Positions 18,305 through 26,278 of a DNA stretch of 64,000 nt are shown piece by piece (position 1 is the first letter of the stretch; each line of letters opens with the position of its first letter). The stretch is taken from positions 3,038,001-3,102,000 of the forward strand of contig NZ_PHUE01000001.1 in assembly GCF_002813295.1 (NCBI RefSeq). The letters run 5' to 3'. The position numbers were made by a program, and so were the translations under genes. The notes beneath the pieces are model-generated. The model ran no database searches. It was not told the origin of the DNA and worked only from the letters and a program-made list of their open reading frames with translations. The stretch comes from Flavobacterium sp. 5 (GTDB taxonomy: Bacteria; Bacteroidota; Bacteroidia; Flavobacteriales; Flavobacteriaceae).

Positions 18305-19204
18305 ATGAAACAAATTTCTAAATATATATTTTGTCAAATAATTTTAATTGAATTATTGTTGTTTCCAATTTATGTAAGCATGAATTATTTAAAGTGGAAC
18401 TACGGTAAGAGTCTGAAAAGATCAATACTTTCCAAAATAAGAAAACCGATTGATAAAGATAAAATTGCGGTTTGTGTTCATGAATGGGGTGGTTATGAGG
18501 GTGGTAGAAAAAAGAAAATTAAAAATATTAAAGAATTTGAATGTGGTTTAGACTCTCAATTATCAAGATTTCAAAATTATGAAGGAAAATATGAAATTGA
18601 TTTAACAATTACACTTTCAGATGCACATCTGTTGAACCGTAAAATTGAATATGTAAAAGTAATTGAAGTGTCAAATATAGGAATGGATTTTTCTGGATAT
18701 GAAAGATTTTATGAGAGTATTAAAAACGAAGAAAATCAATATGTTATTTTAAGTAATAGTTCAGTTAATAAATTGCAGAGTGAGTTTATAGATTCTTATG
18801 TGGATTTTTTTAAAGAAAACAAATCAATTGGAATGTTAGGGGTCTCATTGAATTCTAAAATTTATCAAAGCTTGATTAGGAATAACTTTAATCCTCATTT
18901 ACAAAGTTTCTTTCTGTTAACAACGACAGATGTTTTGAGAGAAGTTGTAGAAAAAAACAGTTGTTTTCCAGGTAAGGGGATTGACCATAAATTGCTGTTA
19001 ATTAGAAAAGGAGAAGTCGAATTATCTAAAATTGTATTGAATTTAGGATATAAGTTAGCATGTGTTCTTGAAGATGGAAAACCTTTTTTGTTTGATAAAA
19101 GTTTTTTTATAGATAATGGTAAAGCTTTTTGGAATATTCCTTTTGGAGATTACAGAATAAATGCGATAAATCCTAATTCAATAAATCCAATTACTATTAA
19201 ATAA
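18305..19204 (+). CDS. Unassigned protein, distant RgpF/rhamnan-synthesis-like glycosyltransferase
   Basis: A 299-residue protein with a hydrophobic N-terminus (about residues 8-27). No standard GT2 or GT4 signature is present. The segment VSNIGMDFSGYERF (123-136), followed by YVILSNSSV, resembles the N-x-G-x-D-F-x-x-Y pattern of RgpF-type rhamnan synthesis proteins. The genomic context between two glycosyltransferases, with a rhamnosyltransferase-like gene next, supports a sugar-transfer role. A cytoplasmic membrane-attached GT-A-like enzyme is the best guess. The name should be taken as provisional. Confidence 0.45.
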   Translation: MKQISKYIFCQIILIELLLFPIYVSMNYLKWNYGKSLKRSILSKIRKPIDKDKIAVCVHEWGGYEGGRKKKIKNIKEFECGLDSQLSRFQNYEGKYEIDLTITLSDAHLLNRKIEYVKVIEVSNIGMDFSGYERFYESIKNEENQYVILSNSSVNKLQSEFIDSYVDFFKENKSIGMLGVSLNSKIYQSLIRNNFNPHLQSFFLLTTTDVLREVVEKNSCFPGKGIDHKLLLIRKGEVELSKIVLNLGYKLACVLEDGKPFLFDKSFFIDNGKAFWNIPFGDYRINAINPNSINPITIK

Positions 19205-19219
19205 TAAAATTATGAGTTT

Positions 19220-20041
19220 ATGATTAGCAAAACATTTTCAGCTTCTATTGTTGCTTATAATGCTGATTTATTTGAGTTAATGAAAACTATTGATAGCCTA
19301 TTTCGTGAAAATTTGGATATTAAGCTTTTTTTAGTTGACAATTCGATTAATGACAATTTAAAAAAAACATGTGAGGATTTAAGAATACATTATATTCATA
19401 ATCCCTCTAATCCAGGGTTTGGAGGTGCACATAATATTGCTATTAAAAAGGCTATTGAATGTGGCTCAGATTATCATTTTATAGTTAATCCTGATATTTA
19501 TTTTGAAGGAAACGTTATTTCTTCAATGGTAGCTTACATGGAAGAAGATATTACAGTTGGAATGATGATGCCACAGATTTTAAATCTTGATGGAACAGTT
19601 CAAAATCTACCTAAGTTGCTACCATCTCCTTGTAGTATTTTAATGCGGAAACTAAAAAGGCCAAAATTAATTTACAATACTTTTATTAATACATATGAAT
19701 TAAGATTTGTGGATAAAAAAATGATATATAATACTCCGATATTATCTGGTTGCTTTACCCTGTTGAATCTAAAAGCAATACAAGAAATTGGTATGTATGA
19801 TGATAACTATTTTATGTATTTTGAAGATTGGGATTTATCTAGAAGGATGCATGCAAAATACAAGACTATATATTATCCAGAGGTTAGCGTTTACCACGGG
19901 TATGAGTCAGGGGCAAATAAGAACTCTAGATTGTTTAAAGTTTTTATTAATTCGGCGATAACATATTTTAATAAGTGGGGTTGGTTTTTTGATAGTGAGA
20001 GGCGATCTATTAATAAAAAAGCATTAGCTCAATTTAAATAA
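19220..20041 (+). CDS. Glycosyltransferase family 2, rhamnosyltransferase-like (WbbL type)
   Basis: A 273-residue GT-A enzyme. It opens ASIVAYNADLFELMKTIDSL, has the LFLVDNS strand and NPSNPGFGGAHNIAI, the divalent-metal-site variant VNPDIYF, and SGCFTLLNLKAI with DNYFMYFEDWDLSRR. The NPGFGGAHN and FEDWDLSRR combination is characteristic of WbbL-type transferases that use dTDP-L-rhamnose. Co-location with rmlC, rmlD and rmlA downstream supports rhamnose as the donor, though this is inference. The next gene's ATG follows its stop directly. Confidence 0.8.
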   Translation: MISKTFSASIVAYNADLFELMKTIDSLFRENLDIKLFLVDNSINDNLKKTCEDLRIHYIHNPSNPGFGGAHNIAIKKAIECGSDYHFIVNPDIYFEGNVISSMVAYMEEDITVGMMMPQILNLDGTVQNLPKLLPSPCSILMRKLKRPKLIYNTFINTYELRFVDKKMIYNTPILSGCFTLLNLKAIQEIGMYDDNYFMYFEDWDLSRRMHAKYKTIYYPEVSVYHGYESGANKNSRLFKVFINSAITYFNKWGWFFDSERRSINKKALAQFK

Positions 20042-20935
20042 ATGAAAATTATTATTACTGGAGCAAAAGGTTTCGTGGGTTTAAATCTTAAAGAATTTCT
20101 AAAAAATGATTTTGATGTTGAAGGATTAAGCGTTCGTTATGCAAACAATCAAAGCTTCAGCTTAGAAGTAGATGCTATTATTCACTTAGGAGGTAAAGCT
20201 CACGATTTAAAAAATGTTTCTGTTCCGCAAGACTATTACGATGCCAATTATGAGCTAACTAAACAATTATTTGATTCATTCATTGATTCAAAAGCAAGCA
20301 TTTTTATTTTTATGAGTACCGTAAAAGCAGTAGCAGATGAAGTTGCTGGAACTTTAACAGAAAATGAAATTCCAAATCCTAAAACGCATTATGGTATTGC
20401 TAAACAACAAGCCGAAGCTTATATTTTATCCAAAGAATTACCAGAAGGAAAAAGGATTTACATTCTAAGGCCTTGCATGATTCACGGTCCTGGTAATAAA
20501 GGAAATCTAAACTTATTATATCAATTGGTGTCAAAAGGTTTACCTTGGCCTTTAGGAACTTTTGAAAATAAACGCTCTTTTTTGAGCATCAAAAATTTAT
20601 GTTTCGTTATTAAAGAATTATTAGAAAGAACTGATATTTCATCAGGTATTTATAATCTTGCTGATGATGATGCCTTATCAACTAATGAATTGATTAAATT
20701 GTTAGGACAAAGCTTAGGAAAACGAAATAAGATCATGAAAATTTCAACTTCTCTAATTAATAAAATGGCATTGATTGGAGATATTTTGAAGCTACCCCTA
20801 AATTCGGAACGTCTTCAAAAGTTAACAGAGAATTACGTGGTTTCAAACAAAAAAATAAAAATGGTATTAAGTAAAGAATTACCTATCTCCGCTAAAGAAG
20901 GATTATTAATCACATTTGACTCTTTTAAAAAATAG
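20042..20935 (+). CDS. NAD-dependent epimerase/dehydratase (nucleotide-sugar 4-reductase-like)
   Basis: A 297-residue extended SDR protein. The Rossmann motif GAKGFVG is at residues 7-13, with IIHLGGKAHD. The catalytic YxxxK is Y117/K121 in THYGIAKQQAE, and RPCMIHGPGNKGN follows. Proteins of this build next to a WecA-like transferase and a WbpM-like dehydratase often reduce UDP-4-keto-6-deoxy-HexNAc to a QuiNAc- or FucNAc-type sugar (WbpV-like). Both partners occur 4-6 kb downstream here. The specific product is inferred from context. Confidence 0.75.
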   Translation: MKIIITGAKGFVGLNLKEFLKNDFDVEGLSVRYANNQSFSLEVDAIIHLGGKAHDLKNVSVPQDYYDANYELTKQLFDSFIDSKASIFIFMSTVKAVADEVAGTLTENEIPNPKTHYGIAKQQAEAYILSKELPEGKRIYILRPCMIHGPGNKGNLNLLYQLVSKGLPWPLGTFENKRSFLSIKNLCFVIKELLERTDISSGIYNLADDDALSTNELIKLLGQSLGKRNKIMKISTSLINKMALIGDILKLPLNSERLQKLTENYVVSNKKIKMVLSKELPISAKEGLLITFDSFKK

Positions 20936-20942
20936 TAATACA

Positions 20943-21494
20943 ATGACAATAGAAAAAACACCCATTCAAGACTTAGTAATAATCAATCCAACTGTATTCC
21001 CAGATGATCGTGGTTACTTCTTCGAAGCTTATAATAAAGCTAAATTCCATGAAAATGGAATCTTGTATGAATTCATTCAAGATAACCAATCTTTTTCAAA
21101 AAGAGGAGTAATACGTGGTTTGCATTTACAAATTAACCCTTTTGCACAAGCGAAATTAGTGCGTGTATTAGAAGGAGAGATTTTGGATGTAGCCGTAGAT
21201 TTGCGTAAAAATTCACCAACTTATGGACAATATTTTTCGGTTGTATTAAATGCTGAAAACAAGAAACAGTTAATGGTTCCTCATGGTTTTGCGCATGGTT
21301 TTTCAGTGTTGAGTGAAACTGCTTCAGTGCTATATAAAGTGGATCAATTATATCATAAAGAAAGTGAGAGAGGCATTCGCTTTGATGACCCAACCTTGAA
21401 TATCGATTGGCAGATAAATGAGGGTGAAGCTATTGTTTCGGAGAAAGATATGATTTTACCAAGTTTTAACGAAATAGACTGGAGTTTTGAATAA
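20943..21494 (+). CDS. rfbC: dTDP-4-dehydrorhamnose 3,5-epimerase RmlC
   Basis: A 183-residue cupin that epimerises C3 and C5 of dTDP-4-keto-6-deoxyglucose. DDRGYFFEAYN (21-31), QDNQSFSKRGVIRGLHLQ with catalytic histidine H61, VDLRKNSPTYGQ, and VPHGFAHGF are the family motifs. Length is standard. The ATG at 20943, just after the previous stop, is preferred over an overlapping upstream TTG at 20916. rmlD overlaps its 3' end by 8 bases. Confidence 0.95.
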   Translation: MTIEKTPIQDLVIINPTVFPDDRGYFFEAYNKAKFHENGILYEFIQDNQSFSKRGVIRGLHLQINPFAQAKLVRVLEGEILDVAVDLRKNSPTYGQYFSVVLNAENKKQLMVPHGFAHGFSVLSETASVLYKVDQLYHKESERGIRFDDPTLNIDWQINEGEAIVSEKDMILPSFNEIDWSFE

Positions 21495-22356
21495 TAAAAA
21501 TAAAATTTTGGTAACGGGAGCCAATGGTCAATTGGGTTCTGAATTAAAAGTATTGTCTTTACAATATTTACAATTTGAATGGATTTTTACTGACAGAGAA
21601 GAATTGGATTTAAGTAATTTAGAGCAATTAGCAATTGAATTAAATAATTTAAATCCTCAAATACTCATCAATTGTGCCGCTCATACTGCTGTTGATAAGG
21701 CAGAGAATGAGATTGAATTATCTGATGTTTTGAATCACCAATGCGTTGCTATTATGGCTCAATGGACATCAGCTAATAATTGTAAGTTCATTCATATTTC
21801 TACTGATTATGTTTTTGATGGTACAGCCTCAGTCCCGCTGAAAGAAGAAGCTATTGCAAACCCAATAAATGTGTATGGCCAAACCAAATTAGCTGGAGAA
21901 ATCGCTTGTATACGTGAAAATACTAATGCAGTTATTATTCGTACTTCATGGGTATATTCAAGTTTTGGAGCTAATTTTGTAAAAACAATGTCACGCTTGA
22001 TGCAGGAAAGAGACAGTTTGAATGTAGTTAATGATCAAATAGGGAGCCCTACTTATGCAGCTGATTTGGCTGAAGCGATTATTACTATTATAAACTATTC
22101 AAAATGGGAAGCGGGTATTTATCATTTCTCAAACGAAGGAGAAATTAGTTGGTATGAATTTGCTTTGTCTATTCAAGAAATTGGTGGATTCGATTGTGTG
22201 ATTTCAGGTATTCCCAGTAGTGCCTATCCGACTCCTGCAAAACGTCCACAATACTCTCTGTTAGATAAATCAAAAATTGCAACTACATTTGGAGTTATTG
22301 TTCCTAATTATAAAGAAAGTTTAGTTAGGTGTATGGGTCAGTTAGTTAATGATTGA
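21487..22356 (+). CDS. rfbD: dTDP-4-dehydrorhamnose reductase RmlD
   Basis: Last step of dTDP-L-rhamnose synthesis. This 289-residue SDR protein has the nucleotide motif VTGANGQLGSEL at residues 9-20, NCAAHTAVDKAE, ISTDYVFDG, and Y130/K134 in NVYGQTKLAGE. The start is a TTG at 21487 overlapping the rmlC stop by 8 bases. No ATG is available in frame before the Rossmann glycines, so the non-ATG start is forced. It is followed by a 136-base gap and a gene unrelated to sugar metabolism. Confidence 0.93.
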   Translation: MNNKNKILVTGANGQLGSELKVLSLQYLQFEWIFTDREELDLSNLEQLAIELNNLNPQILINCAAHTAVDKAENEIELSDVLNHQCVAIMAQWTSANNCKFIHISTDYVFDGTASVPLKEEAIANPINVYGQTKLAGEIACIRENTNAVIIRTSWVYSSFGANFVKTMSRLMQERDSLNVVNDQIGSPTYAADLAEAIITIINYSKWEAGIYHFSNEGEISWYEFALSIQEIGGFDCVISGIPSSAYPTPAKRPQYSLLDKSKIATTFGVIVPNYKESLVRCMGQLVND

Positions 22357-22477
22357 TTGATGGTTTTGAAGAAAGCTTTAGTTGGCATTTTGAAATTTCA
22401 GGTTTCTAAAAAGTATATTAACAGTGCAAAACATATTGAATATGATGTAAATTCATGTTAAATTCTATTGCTTTTAC

Positions 22478-22485
22478 TATCTTTG
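22478..22485 (+). promoter_or_regulatory. Candidate -7 element giving a near-leaderless transcript
   Basis: TATCTTTG matches TAnnTTTG and ends 7 bases before the ATG at 22493. The transcript would then start at or within a few bases of the start codon. No TTG is found at the usual -33 spacing. The match is suggestive because it sits exactly before the one gene of this operon that does not belong to sugar metabolism. Confidence 0.4.
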
Positions 22486-22492
22486 GAAAAAA

Positions 22493-23263
22493 ATGGCAAA
22501 AGTAAAAGCCCCTTTTACAATTACAGGAACAATTGATGATTTGAATTTTTACGATTCTCCTGATGGCAATATTGTAAGAATGTCTGGTAAAACAGGTGTT
22601 ACCAAACAACAATTTCGTGATAATGCTATTTTTGATCCGATACGCAGACAAGGTGCTGCTTTTGGTTTATGTTCCAGAAAAGCGAAGATTTTTAAGCAAA
22701 TGGTTCAACCTTTTTATAAGAATGTCCATGCTGGATCTTTATTTGGCCGCTGTATACAGTTGTTGTTGGCTATTTTAAATGAGGATACTCAAAATAAAGA
22801 AGGCAACAGGCAACTTATTAATGGATTGCGAACTTTAACAGGATTGGATTTTTTACTTGGATTTGAAGGAAATAACAGTCGCCCTATAGAAAGTGTTTTT
22901 TCTAAGACTCTCCTTTTTAGTTGGGAAAAAGCGGAACTTAATTTAACATGGTTTAATCCTTCAAATGATATTATCTGGCCTGAAAATGCAACACAAGTAC
23001 ACATTCAATTGGCAGTTGCTGATTGGGATTGCAGAGAAGATTTTTTTGAAACAAACTATAGTGACGAACTCGTTTTTGACAGATTGTCAAATAAAGCTTT
23101 ATTGTCTTTTGAGTTGATGACTCCTAAACAAGCGCATTTATGGCTCTGTTTTATTCATTTTAAATTTAGTTATACTTTGTATAATAAAGTAAAACCATTG
23201 CCAAATATTAGTAATTCAGTTACTTTGATTGGATATAGGTCTTTTAGTGAATATTTACTATAG
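22493..23263 (+). CDS. Conserved Bacteroidota hypothetical protein
   Basis: A 256-residue protein of unknown function. Its N-terminal 70 residues (KAPFTITGTIDDLNFYDS, then a DG.I.R turn, then NAIFDPIRRQGAAFG) fit a pattern I recall from a widespread Bacteroidota family: a G-T-I-x-x-x-x-F-Y strand pair, a basic turn, and an F-x-x-x-R-x-x-x-x-F-G helix. The remainder is soluble, rich in aromatic residues, with no signal peptide or membrane helix. No enzymatic motif was seen. It interrupts the rml genes between rmlD and rmlA and may have its own promoter. No function is proposed. Confidence 0.7.
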   Translation: MAKVKAPFTITGTIDDLNFYDSPDGNIVRMSGKTGVTKQQFRDNAIFDPIRRQGAAFGLCSRKAKIFKQMVQPFYKNVHAGSLFGRCIQLLLAILNEDTQNKEGNRQLINGLRTLTGLDFLLGFEGNNSRPIESVFSKTLLFSWEKAELNLTWFNPSNDIIWPENATQVHIQLAVADWDCREDFFETNYSDELVFDRLSNKALLSFELMTPKQAHLWLCFIHFKFSYTLYNKVKPLPNISNSVTLIGYRSFSEYLL

Positions 23264-23571
23264 ATTGTGTGATTTTTAAGTGATTAATTTTTGTAAAAAG
23301 TGGTTGCTATTAATAGCAATGTTAGTGTTTCTTTAAATGTTTTGTGTGGTAAAATATAACACTTAGTCAGAAAAGAAGAACTCCGTTTTATATTATTTCG
23401 CTTGTAAAATGTTACTTTAGGATACCCTCTCTTAAATAGAATATATTTTAGGATAGTGTTGGGAATGGATGAGATGAGTTGGGAGAGTTGATTTGTTGTT
23501 TTGAAAAAGAAATTGAATTTAGATTGATATAAAGAGAAATTTAAGAGGATAATACTATAAGATTTTAATAT
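23264..23571 (+). other. 308-bp gene-free gap with a palindrome
   Basis: No credible gene. A perfect 16-bp palindrome occurs at 23304-23319, 41 bases after the hypothetical gene's stop. The rest contains no recognised RNA, exact TAnnTTTG element or repeat. A promoter for rmlA may lie here but was not identified. Confidence 0.5.
23304..23319. repeat. Perfect 16-bp palindrome
   Basis: TTGCTATTAATAGCAA is self-complementary. A hairpin from it would have a 6-bp stem and 4-base loop and is not followed by a clean T-run. It may be a weak terminator for the hypothetical gene or an operator. Confidence 0.4.
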
Positions 23572-24441
23572 ATGAAAGGAATTATATTAGCAGGAGGTTC
23601 AGGTACAAGGTTACATCCGTTAACGCTTGCAATGAGTAAACAAATGATGCCGGTTTATGACAAACCAATGATCTATTATCCATTGTCAACTTTGATGATG
23701 GCAGGGATCAATGAAATATTAATTATTTCAACTCCACATGATTTACCTAATTTCAAAAAATTGTTAGGAGATGGGTCAGCAATTGGATGCCGTTTTAGCT
23801 ATGCTGAGCAAGCTATTCCAAATGGTTTGGCACAAGCTTTTGTGATAGGAGAAGAATTTATTGGATCGGATAGTGTAGCTTTAGTTTTGGGTGATAATAT
23901 TTTCTTTGGAGCCAATATGCATGAATTGTTGCAATCGAATACAAAACCTGAAGGGGGAGTTGTTTTTGCTTATCATGTTTCTGATCCTGAGCGATATGGA
24001 GTAGTGGAGTTTGATAAAAATCTTAAAGCACTCTCTATTGAAGAAAAACCTTTAGAGCCTAAATCTAATTATGCTGTTCCAGGATTGTATTTTTATGATA
24101 ATTCAGTGGTAGAAATTGCCAAGAATATTAAACCTAGTGCAAGAGGTGAATATGAGATTACCGATGTGAATAAAGTATATTTAGAAAAAGGAGCTTTAAA
24201 AGTTGGTATATTGAGTAGAGGAACTGCTTGGTTGGACACAGGGACTTTTAATAGCTTGATGCAAGCTGGACAATTTGTACAGGTTTTAGAAGAACGTCAA
24301 GGTTTGAAAGTGGGTTGTATTGAAGAGATTGCTTGGAGACAAGGATTTATAACAGAACAAGAATTAAGAGATTTAGCTGAGCCATTGAAGAAATCTGGTT
24401 ATGGAGAATATTTGTTAGGTCTTTTAAAACACAAATTGTAA
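23572..24441 (+). CDS. rfbA: Glucose-1-phosphate thymidylyltransferase RmlA
   Basis: First step of the dTDP-rhamnose pathway, making dTDP-glucose. This 289-residue protein has [16 protein letters not shown] at residues 3-18, [29 protein letters not shown], the EKP motif, and AWLDTGTF. All are standard RmlA features. It is separated from rmlD by the hypothetical gene and a 308-base gap, so it may be transcribed partly on its own. Confidence 0.96.
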   Translation: MKGIILAGGSGTRLHPLTLAMSKQMMPVYDKPMIYYPLSTLMMAGINEILIISTPHDLPNFKKLLGDGSAIGCRFSYAEQAIPNGLAQAFVIGEEFIGSDSVALVLGDNIFFGANMHELLQSNTKPEGGVVFAYHVSDPERYGVVEFDKNLKALSIEEKPLEPKSNYAVPGLYFYDNSVVEIAKNIKPSARGEYEITDVNKVYLEKGALKVGILSRGTAWLDTGTFNSLMQAGQFVQVLEERQGLKVGCIEEIAWRQGFITEQELRDLAEPLKKSGYGEYLLGLLKHKL

Positions 24442-24508
24442 TTAAAATTATTTAGTTATTCGTTATCTATTTTTGGTTATGATTAACTAAGAATAAAAAA
24501 TCTCCTGT

Positions 24509-25462
24509 ATGATATACATCGCATTGCTTTTTTTATTTATTGGTATTGAGTTGATTTATTTCAAAATTGCTGATCATTTTAATATAATAGACAAGCCAAA
24601 TAGTCGTTCTTCTCACACTTCAATTACTTTGCGTGGTGGAGGTATTATTTTTCCTTTTGCAATTCTAATTGCATATATTCTAGGATATGTTTCTTTGTCA
24701 ATAACCATTGCAGTAGTTTTGGTAGCTATTGTAAGTTTTATAGATGATATAAAGCCTTTGTCTCAATTACCCCGATTTGCATCTCATGCTATAGCCATTT
24801 GTTTAGTTTTTTATGATTTAGGGTTATTTACCCAATTGTTTTGGATCTTACCTGTAATTTTTATTTTGATGATAGGTTGGGTGAATGTTTTTAATTTTAT
24901 GGATGGTATCAATGGAATTACTGTATTGTATTCATTTTTTGCTATAGTGAGTTTTTCTTTTATAGAAATAAATAAGGAGAGTTTACCATTATTGATTACT
25001 ATGGGATTGTCTTGTTGTGCATTTGGTATTTTTAATGTTAGAAAAAGAGCTAAGACATTTGCAGGTGATGTTGGTAGCATTAGTATGGCTTTGTTTTTGG
25101 GGTATTTTATGATGAAAACAATTTTAGATTCAGGTCAAATTGGATATCTTCTGTTCTTATCTGTTTATGGGATTGATTCTGTAATTACCATTTTTACCCG
25201 TATTAAAAAGAAAGAGAATATTTTGACACCCCACAGATCTCATTTATATCAATATTTGGCTAATGAATTAGGATACTCTCATTTAGTAGTGTCATTATTG
25301 TACTCAGGAATTCAAGTGTCAATTAATGTAATATTACTTTATTTGCAACAAATAGGGGAATTATCACTCCAAATTATTGTTCCTTTTTTACTATTTCAAA
25401 TTCTATTTTATTTATGGATTAGAAAAAGAGTTGTCCAAAAAATTACTTTACAAAAAATTTGA
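24509..25462 (+). CDS. WecA/WbpL-like polyprenyl-phosphate HexNAc-1-phosphate transferase
   Basis: A 317-residue integral membrane enzyme of the polyprenyl-phosphate N-acetylhexosamine-1-phosphate transferase family. It transfers a sugar-1-phosphate from a UDP-sugar to undecaprenyl phosphate to start a lipid-linked glycan. Key segments are RSSHTSITLRGGG, the DD motif in FIDDIKPL, NVFNFMDGINGI, AGDVGSI and HRSHLYQYL near the C-terminus. The smaller size and the upstream 4-reductase and downstream WbpM-like dehydratase point to a WbpL-like preference for a 6-deoxy-HexNAc donor. Confidence 0.88.
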   Translation: MIYIALLFLFIGIELIYFKIADHFNIIDKPNSRSSHTSITLRGGGIIFPFAILIAYILGYVSLSITIAVVLVAIVSFIDDIKPLSQLPRFASHAIAICLVFYDLGLFTQLFWILPVIFILMIGWVNVFNFMDGINGITVLYSFFAIVSFSFIEINKESLPLLITMGLSCCAFGIFNVRKRAKTFAGDVGSISMALFLGYFMMKTILDSGQIGYLLFLSVYGIDSVITIFTRIKKKENILTPHRSHLYQYLANELGYSHLVVSLLYSGIQVSINVILLYLQQIGELSLQIIVPFLLFQILFYLWIRKRVVQKITLQKI

Positions 25463-25504
25463 GAATTGTAATATAATATTATATTTTACTTAATTAATTT
25501 TCAA

Positions 25505-26092
25505 TTGCGGTCAATAACTAAAAGATTTTTTGATGTTTTATTTTCAGTAATACTCCTTTGTTTGTTTTTTTGGGTATTATTTCTGGCCTGGATTTTATCG
25601 GTTATTGATACTCGGACTAATGGAATTTTTACACAAGTACGTATTGGTCAGTATGGAAAGCGATTTAAAATCTATAAGCTTAGAACCATTCAAGTAAACC
25701 AAAATATAAAAGAGCTGCAAATATCTAAGATGGGGCAATTACTCCGAAATTCTAAATTAGATGAGTTACCACAACTTATCAATGTATTGAAAGGAGAAAT
25801 GAGTTTTGTGGGACCAAGGCCAGATATTGAGGGGTACTATGATTTGTTAGAAGATGAGAATCGAAAAATCCTGAAATTAAAACCTGGATTGACAAGTTTA
25901 GCATCTTTGAAATATTACAATGAAGATGTATTGTTACGAAATCAAAGTAATCCTTTAGTTTATAATGATGAAGTTCTTTTTCCAGATAAAGTAAAAATGA
26001 ACTTGGATTATTATCACCATCAAAGTTTTTGTAATGATTTGAAGATTATTATTAGAACTTGTAAATTTATCTTTAAAAGAGGTGAAAATTAA
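25505..26092 (+). CDS. PglC-like monotopic phosphoglycosyl transferase
   Basis: A 195-residue bacterial sugar transferase made of the catalytic core only. It has one N-terminal membrane helix (RFFDVLFSVILLCLFFWVLF), then YKLRTI, ELPQLINVLKGEMSFVGPRP, and KPGLTSLASL. It would attach a sugar-1-phosphate to undecaprenyl phosphate, the same type of step as the WecA-like neighbour. No in-frame ATG exists between the upstream stop and the core, so the TTG at 25505 is taken as start. It lies 42 bases after the WecA-like gene. Confidence 0.85.
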   Translation: MRSITKRFFDVLFSVILLCLFFWVLFLAWILSVIDTRTNGIFTQVRIGQYGKRFKIYKLRTIQVNQNIKELQISKMGQLLRNSKLDELPQLINVLKGEMSFVGPRPDIEGYYDLLEDENRKILKLKPGLTSLASLKYYNEDVLLRNQSNPLVYNDEVLFPDKVKMNLDYYHHQSFCNDLKIIIRTCKFIFKRGEN

Positions 26093-26278
26093 ATAATCAA
26101 ATTTGTATTACTTTGATGCGTTTGTTTGAAAAATCGGATTGTTAATTGTCGCTCAGGATGGTATTGTTGTATTTAGACCTTTTATTTATGAAAGACTATT
26201 TAGTTCAATTAATCTATTTTTATAAAGATAATAATTTGTATTTTTGTTTTTATCAATTATTTCTTTTAGAAATTTTAA

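Noticed and set aside
22418..23004. Alternative overlapping frames within the hypothetical gene between rmlD and rmlA
   Set aside because: The 256-codon frame has a start next to a promoter-like element and a recognisable N-terminal family pattern; the other frames have neither.
24468..24475. TATTTTTG as a promoter before the WecA-like gene; similar matches at 26239-26246 and 53186-53193
   Set aside because: Matches to TAnnTTTG, but no TTG at the -33 spacing, and such 8-mers are common at this base composition.
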